Shown: positions 59,933-64,000 of the stretch, piece by piece | How positions within the stretch are numbered: position 1 is the stretch's first letter | Layout of the letters: each line of letters begins with the position of its first letter | DNA from: Patagioenas fasciata | Lineage: Eukaryota > Chordata > Aves > Columbiformes > Columbidae | Assembly: GCF_037038585.1 (NCBI RefSeq) | Contig: NC_092521.1 | Span: 107,338,105-107,402,104 of the forward strand | DNA: 64,000 nt | Direction of reading: 5' to 3' | Notes under the pieces: generated by a model | What the model was told of the DNA's origin: nothing | Database searches by the model: none | What the model saw: only the letters and a program-made list of their open reading frames with translations | Made by a program: the position numbers and the translations under genes

Positions 59933-62900
59933 TTAATTTTATTTCAGAAATCATAATAGTGCAAACACTCAGTATAAAAGTTGCAATAAGAAATTTACAT
60001 TCACATTTAACATTTCAGTCCATTCACTTTTTAACATAAAAATAGGACAAATATTGAATTGCTCTTCTCAATTTAACAATTCTGAAAAAGACTGGAAGAT
60101 ACTCTACAATATTCTATTTACATAAAAATAGACCCGTATTATTAATGCAAATCTATCATTAGAAGTTACCCAGTGTTAAGTTATTGTATTGTACTATGTA
60201 TATACATACATATATATATATAGTATATAGCTATATAGATATAAAAATTGTTTCTAGGTTCAGTGGGCTACAATAGTTGGAAAAATGACATCTTAACTTA
60301 CTAGTGCATTCCTTAAAATTAGGACTATTAATTTTATTTACCTATGTAGATGTTTCTCCTGTGATACAGTAGGCCTCCTCCTGGCCCCTTTGAAGTCACT
60401 GACAACACGCCATTTGACATCAGTGGGAGAGGAATAGATATTAGAAGAAGGCCTGATCTAACAATCCAACAATAATTGAGGTTAATATTTCCATTAATTT
60501 TACAGGGCTGTAAATCAGACTAAAAGATCTTCTGAAACCTCATATGCCAATTAAACAGAGAAAAGGGTACATTTGGTTTTCCATTTGAGGAATGGTGTGT
60601 CTTTACCTGATGCAAACCAGTTTTTTTGAAAGTCCAAGCAGAATATTCAAGTTAGTTTGGAAGCAATGGAGAATTTACTGCAAACATGTGCAGGTTAAGC
60701 AGCTGGATACTTCAACTCAACCCACCTTACATTATAAACCCCTACGACTGTCTGTTTCCTTGCTCTTATTTTTTAGTAAAAAGTGGCAACCAGACACAGG
60801 CAACATGTCTGCCCTTGAAATGGGTTTGCACATGTTTAGTAAGCTGCTAGGAAACAGGAATTAGGCTACTCCACTCTAGCTTATCTGTGTTTCTTGTTTG
60901 GGGACTTGAGCAGAGACTGCCTGTCACTGGCAGGGTTAAGCCTCGCTGCCCAGCTTGCTGCCAGCAGCTGGTGCCTGCATTCCCACCACAGGGTACATTT
61001 ATTCGCCCTTTCAGGTTTGCTGTCACATGTACTGCTTCTTAACCAGATTATGTCACAGAATCAAAGAATCAAAGCTGTTTCTTTTCCCCCAAACACCTAT
61101 TATATGAAAAAAACAGATTTCTGAAAACATATTTTCTTTTTGAAAAATAGGTTGTTTAACAACCATGTGATGGAGGACCTACAGAGGAGATGGCAAGCTG
61201 GTCTGAGTGGACAGTAACAGCCTGCAGCAAAAATGTGATGGCACTGAACAAATGAAGTCAAGTTACGGGCAGCAGGCACACTGATTTCTTAAGAAGCAGT
61301 GTTTTATGAGCTGCAGGTCACATTTTTATGTTCAGACAAGTGTTGAGAGGCAGGTAGGCATGCCTAGCTCCTTTTCCTCTTAGTGCTATGGTGTTTATTA
61401 CATTTAAGTATTTCCAGGGCTCTTAAAATCATAGGTAAGCTTACAATGGACACTGTACCATCATTTTGAGTGTAGAACACATGCTCCATGTGTTTTTTTG
61501 CTTCCTACTTTAGACTGCTGAACATTTCATTATAAAAAGGAATCACACACACTTTTAAATATTTTCAAATAACAGATCAGAAAATACTTAATATCTAATT
61601 TCCAAGCAGAACCTATGGAAGTGCAAAAGTTAACCTGTCAGTGGAGAGTGCAAGGACTACTCAGCAGGATAATATCCAGACAGGTGTGAGTTGCAGAGAA
61701 ATCTACACAAAAGTATATAACAGAAAAAGAACCTCCAAGAAAAGGCTTTTAACCTCTATTGGAATTTAACTGAAAATAATCTCACTGCTCCAGAATTCTC
61801 TGTATTGAGTTAAATTATGCCAGAAATGGTACCTATTCTTGGACTCTGTTTTTTACACCAGTAACTCTGCAAGCATTACCTTCATTCTTACAGTATCTTG
61901 TGACATTTTTCAAAGCTATCTCTGTGTAATAAGCAGCTGCTTGAATGCAGAAAAGAATCCATTTTGTTTGTTGAAATCCAAATTTGTACAGACAATTACA
62001 CTTCTAAATAGGAGCAAGTTACACAATCATTTATTTTTTTTCTTCTTAATTGAATGTTAGTAATGTGACTGTAAAAAAGCAAAAATTCTAAGTGAAGAAG
62101 GATTTCTACTGTAACAACTTAAAAGTGTAGTTATCATGAAGCAATTTTATGATGGCACAGGTAATTCATTTGCATCTGTATTTAATTGAAAATTCTTGAT
62201 TTATTGCTTGAATCACATCTGAAATGCAGGAACAGACAATCTTTCCACCCATGTGCACTAAGGCACAAAAGGCATGAGAAATCACCTCAAAAACTTCGAT
62301 GTGCCAGCTCAAATTTTTCATAAATGATGCCATCATTGACAAGTCCAGGGTCAGAGCAGCAGGACAGGCACTTGAAAGTAAGACACAATAGTGTGCATGA
62401 CTGCAGTAATTAAAGCACACCTTAGCCTTGCCCACAAGAACTGCTTAGCTATTTTATCACCAGCAAGCTTATTTACATCTAGCAAATCTGGCAGTGCAGT
62501 TATGAGCTGTAGGTGCATTCTGGATGTTTTTAATCAATGTGTTGTGTAAACCTGTTCTGAAGAGGAGGGCAGCCAGCTTTTTAAAAGGAGGTCAAAACTA
62601 TCTGGATAGATTTTTCACAGAACACAGCTCACTGTGCTGAGCTATCTTGTTCTTATTTAACTTGAACCCACATATACCTGTGTATGGCCCTCCCATAACA
62701 CTTGGAACACTCATTGCACCCACGTAGCTGTGCTGGTAGTAAACCCAAGTAGTAAAAAAGCTTCACAGTGATGCAGCACTTTTTGTTCCCTCAGTTTTAT
62801 GCAGGTGTAACATGTCGATGCCACAGAGGCATAAAATAGGGATCCTAATATAAAAAAGCAGATCCTTCAGCATGCAGTAAGGCACAAGCAAAACCAAGTT

Positions 62901-64000
62901 CTTTCAGCACATAGGCTATGTATATTATTAACCAATGCTAATTCAAATTTCAAGGTCCTTCCTTATGAGAAAATAGGCATTTAAGGGGACAACTCCCAAC
63001 CATTTCTAAAGATTCCTTCTGAAATTCTGAAAGTAGTTCACAAAGAGATCTTGAACATTCTTGTGAATGTGAACAGACACCAAAACTCAGATATGGATTT
63101 GGCTGTGCAGTTACCATAAATCTTAGCTTTGTTGCACTAGTAATCTGTTTGAATAGTCTGCCAGCTCAGATGCTCAAGACCTGTCCCATGTCACTGAGAG
63201 CTTCGCCACTGACTTCGAAAGGAGTACTGGCTCTTCACCTTTTCCTTCCAGCATTTGCTACTTCACAGGAGCCTTTTCCTTTTGTTATTTTGCACTCCTA
63301 TTAACTTAGTGCTTTTAAAAAATACTTTTCCTGTTTTTGTCTTTGCACCAATTAGATTATAAGTCACACCAGGCCACCCAAGCAGTGTGACATTTTGAAG
63401 AAAAATTAAAGAGCAACAGGTAGCCCTCCTTATGTGTATTTTTTACCATTTATTTAGATTTACATATTTATTCATTATTTTGATATGGTCTGAAAACTCA
63501 GTAAGAGATGGGATTAAAAGGAATGAAGAGCTGAAAGAAGCCTATACAGAGTTCTGGAAAAAGCCAATCATAAACAGGGATGGGGTAGAGAAGCAGAGTC
63601 CAGATTGTCATTAGTTACAACAGTTATGCCACACTGACACATAAAACCCACTGAATTTGAGATAACTTAGTTTATGACTGTTAGAAACCCTTATCTGCTG
63701 TATGAAGCTAATCATCAGTACAAGGTAGTGGTTCTTGTATGCAGGCAACTGGGATAGGTTGAATGAAACTACATGTTAACTCATGATGATAGAAGTACTT
63801 GCAGAAGCTATACTGCTTAGTTAACTCCACAGTCACCTGGTTAAACAAACAAATTAATGGATTTCTAAGTCCTATTGTAAAACTAGATCAAATCTGTAAA
63901 ATACAATAAGTCCTTATTAATCCATAGTAGAAAGTATTTACAGTCCACACCCGTTTTCCTCTGCCACCAACCTCAGCTCCTACATTACTCCTCATTTATC
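59933..64000. other. right edge, possible 3' UTR, no coding exon seen
   Basis: About 4 kb of AT-rich, low-repeat sequence. An AT dinucleotide tract lies at 60200-60245. A diverged old repeat may lie at 60385-60470. No ORF has family motifs. Confidence 0.5.

Overview
This window is nuclear DNA from a bird. It holds two insulin-like growth factor binding protein genes tail to tail: IGFBP3 on the + strand (coding 1323-15505) and IGFBP1 on the - strand (coding 26497-32013). The repeats are avian: CR1 LINE fragments ending in the usual degenerate 8-bp 3' repeat, an endogenous retrovirus (ERVL-like) solo LTR, and old MIR-like amniote SINE fossils. The species cannot be told from sequence alone.

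Layout. 1-1322 is a CpG-rich IGFBP3 promoter and 5' leader. 1323-15505 holds the four IGFBP3 coding exons; the introns carry a solo LTR and MIR-like fossils. A poly(A) signal follows at 16137. 16165-25700 is intergenic, AT-rich and mostly empty. 25705-32013 is IGFBP1, read leftward, with an AUUUA-rich 3' UTR and a compact TATA plus HNF1-like promoter just right of 32100. 32170-48377 has no visible host gene but holds two adjacent CR1 copies, a nearly full-length dead mariner with intact ends, and an older CR1. 48378-58123 holds a previously hidden minus-strand gene that I rebuilt from splice sites and reading phase: seven putative coding exons, about 320 aa, with a charged C-terminal helix. 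I do not recognise the family with confidence; CCDC201 is a hypothesis from position and memory only. 58124-64000 has no coding exon that I can support. A poly(A) signal pair at 59905-59932 on the - strand could end the long 3' UTR of a gene entering from the right (ADCY1 would be expected from mammalian gene order).

How the genes relate. IGFBP3 and IGFBP1 are paralogues with the same four-exon plan: a 12-cysteine IGF-binding N domain with GCGCC motif in exon 1, a variable linker in exon 2, and a thyroglobulin type-1-like C domain in exons 3-4. Both products are secreted and bind IGF-I and IGF-II. Their regulation looks different: a CpG-island promoter for IGFBP3, and a liver-type TATA/HNF1 promoter plus an unstable mRNA for IGFBP1. 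The bird IGFBP1 lacks the RGD integrin motif of mammalian IGFBP1.
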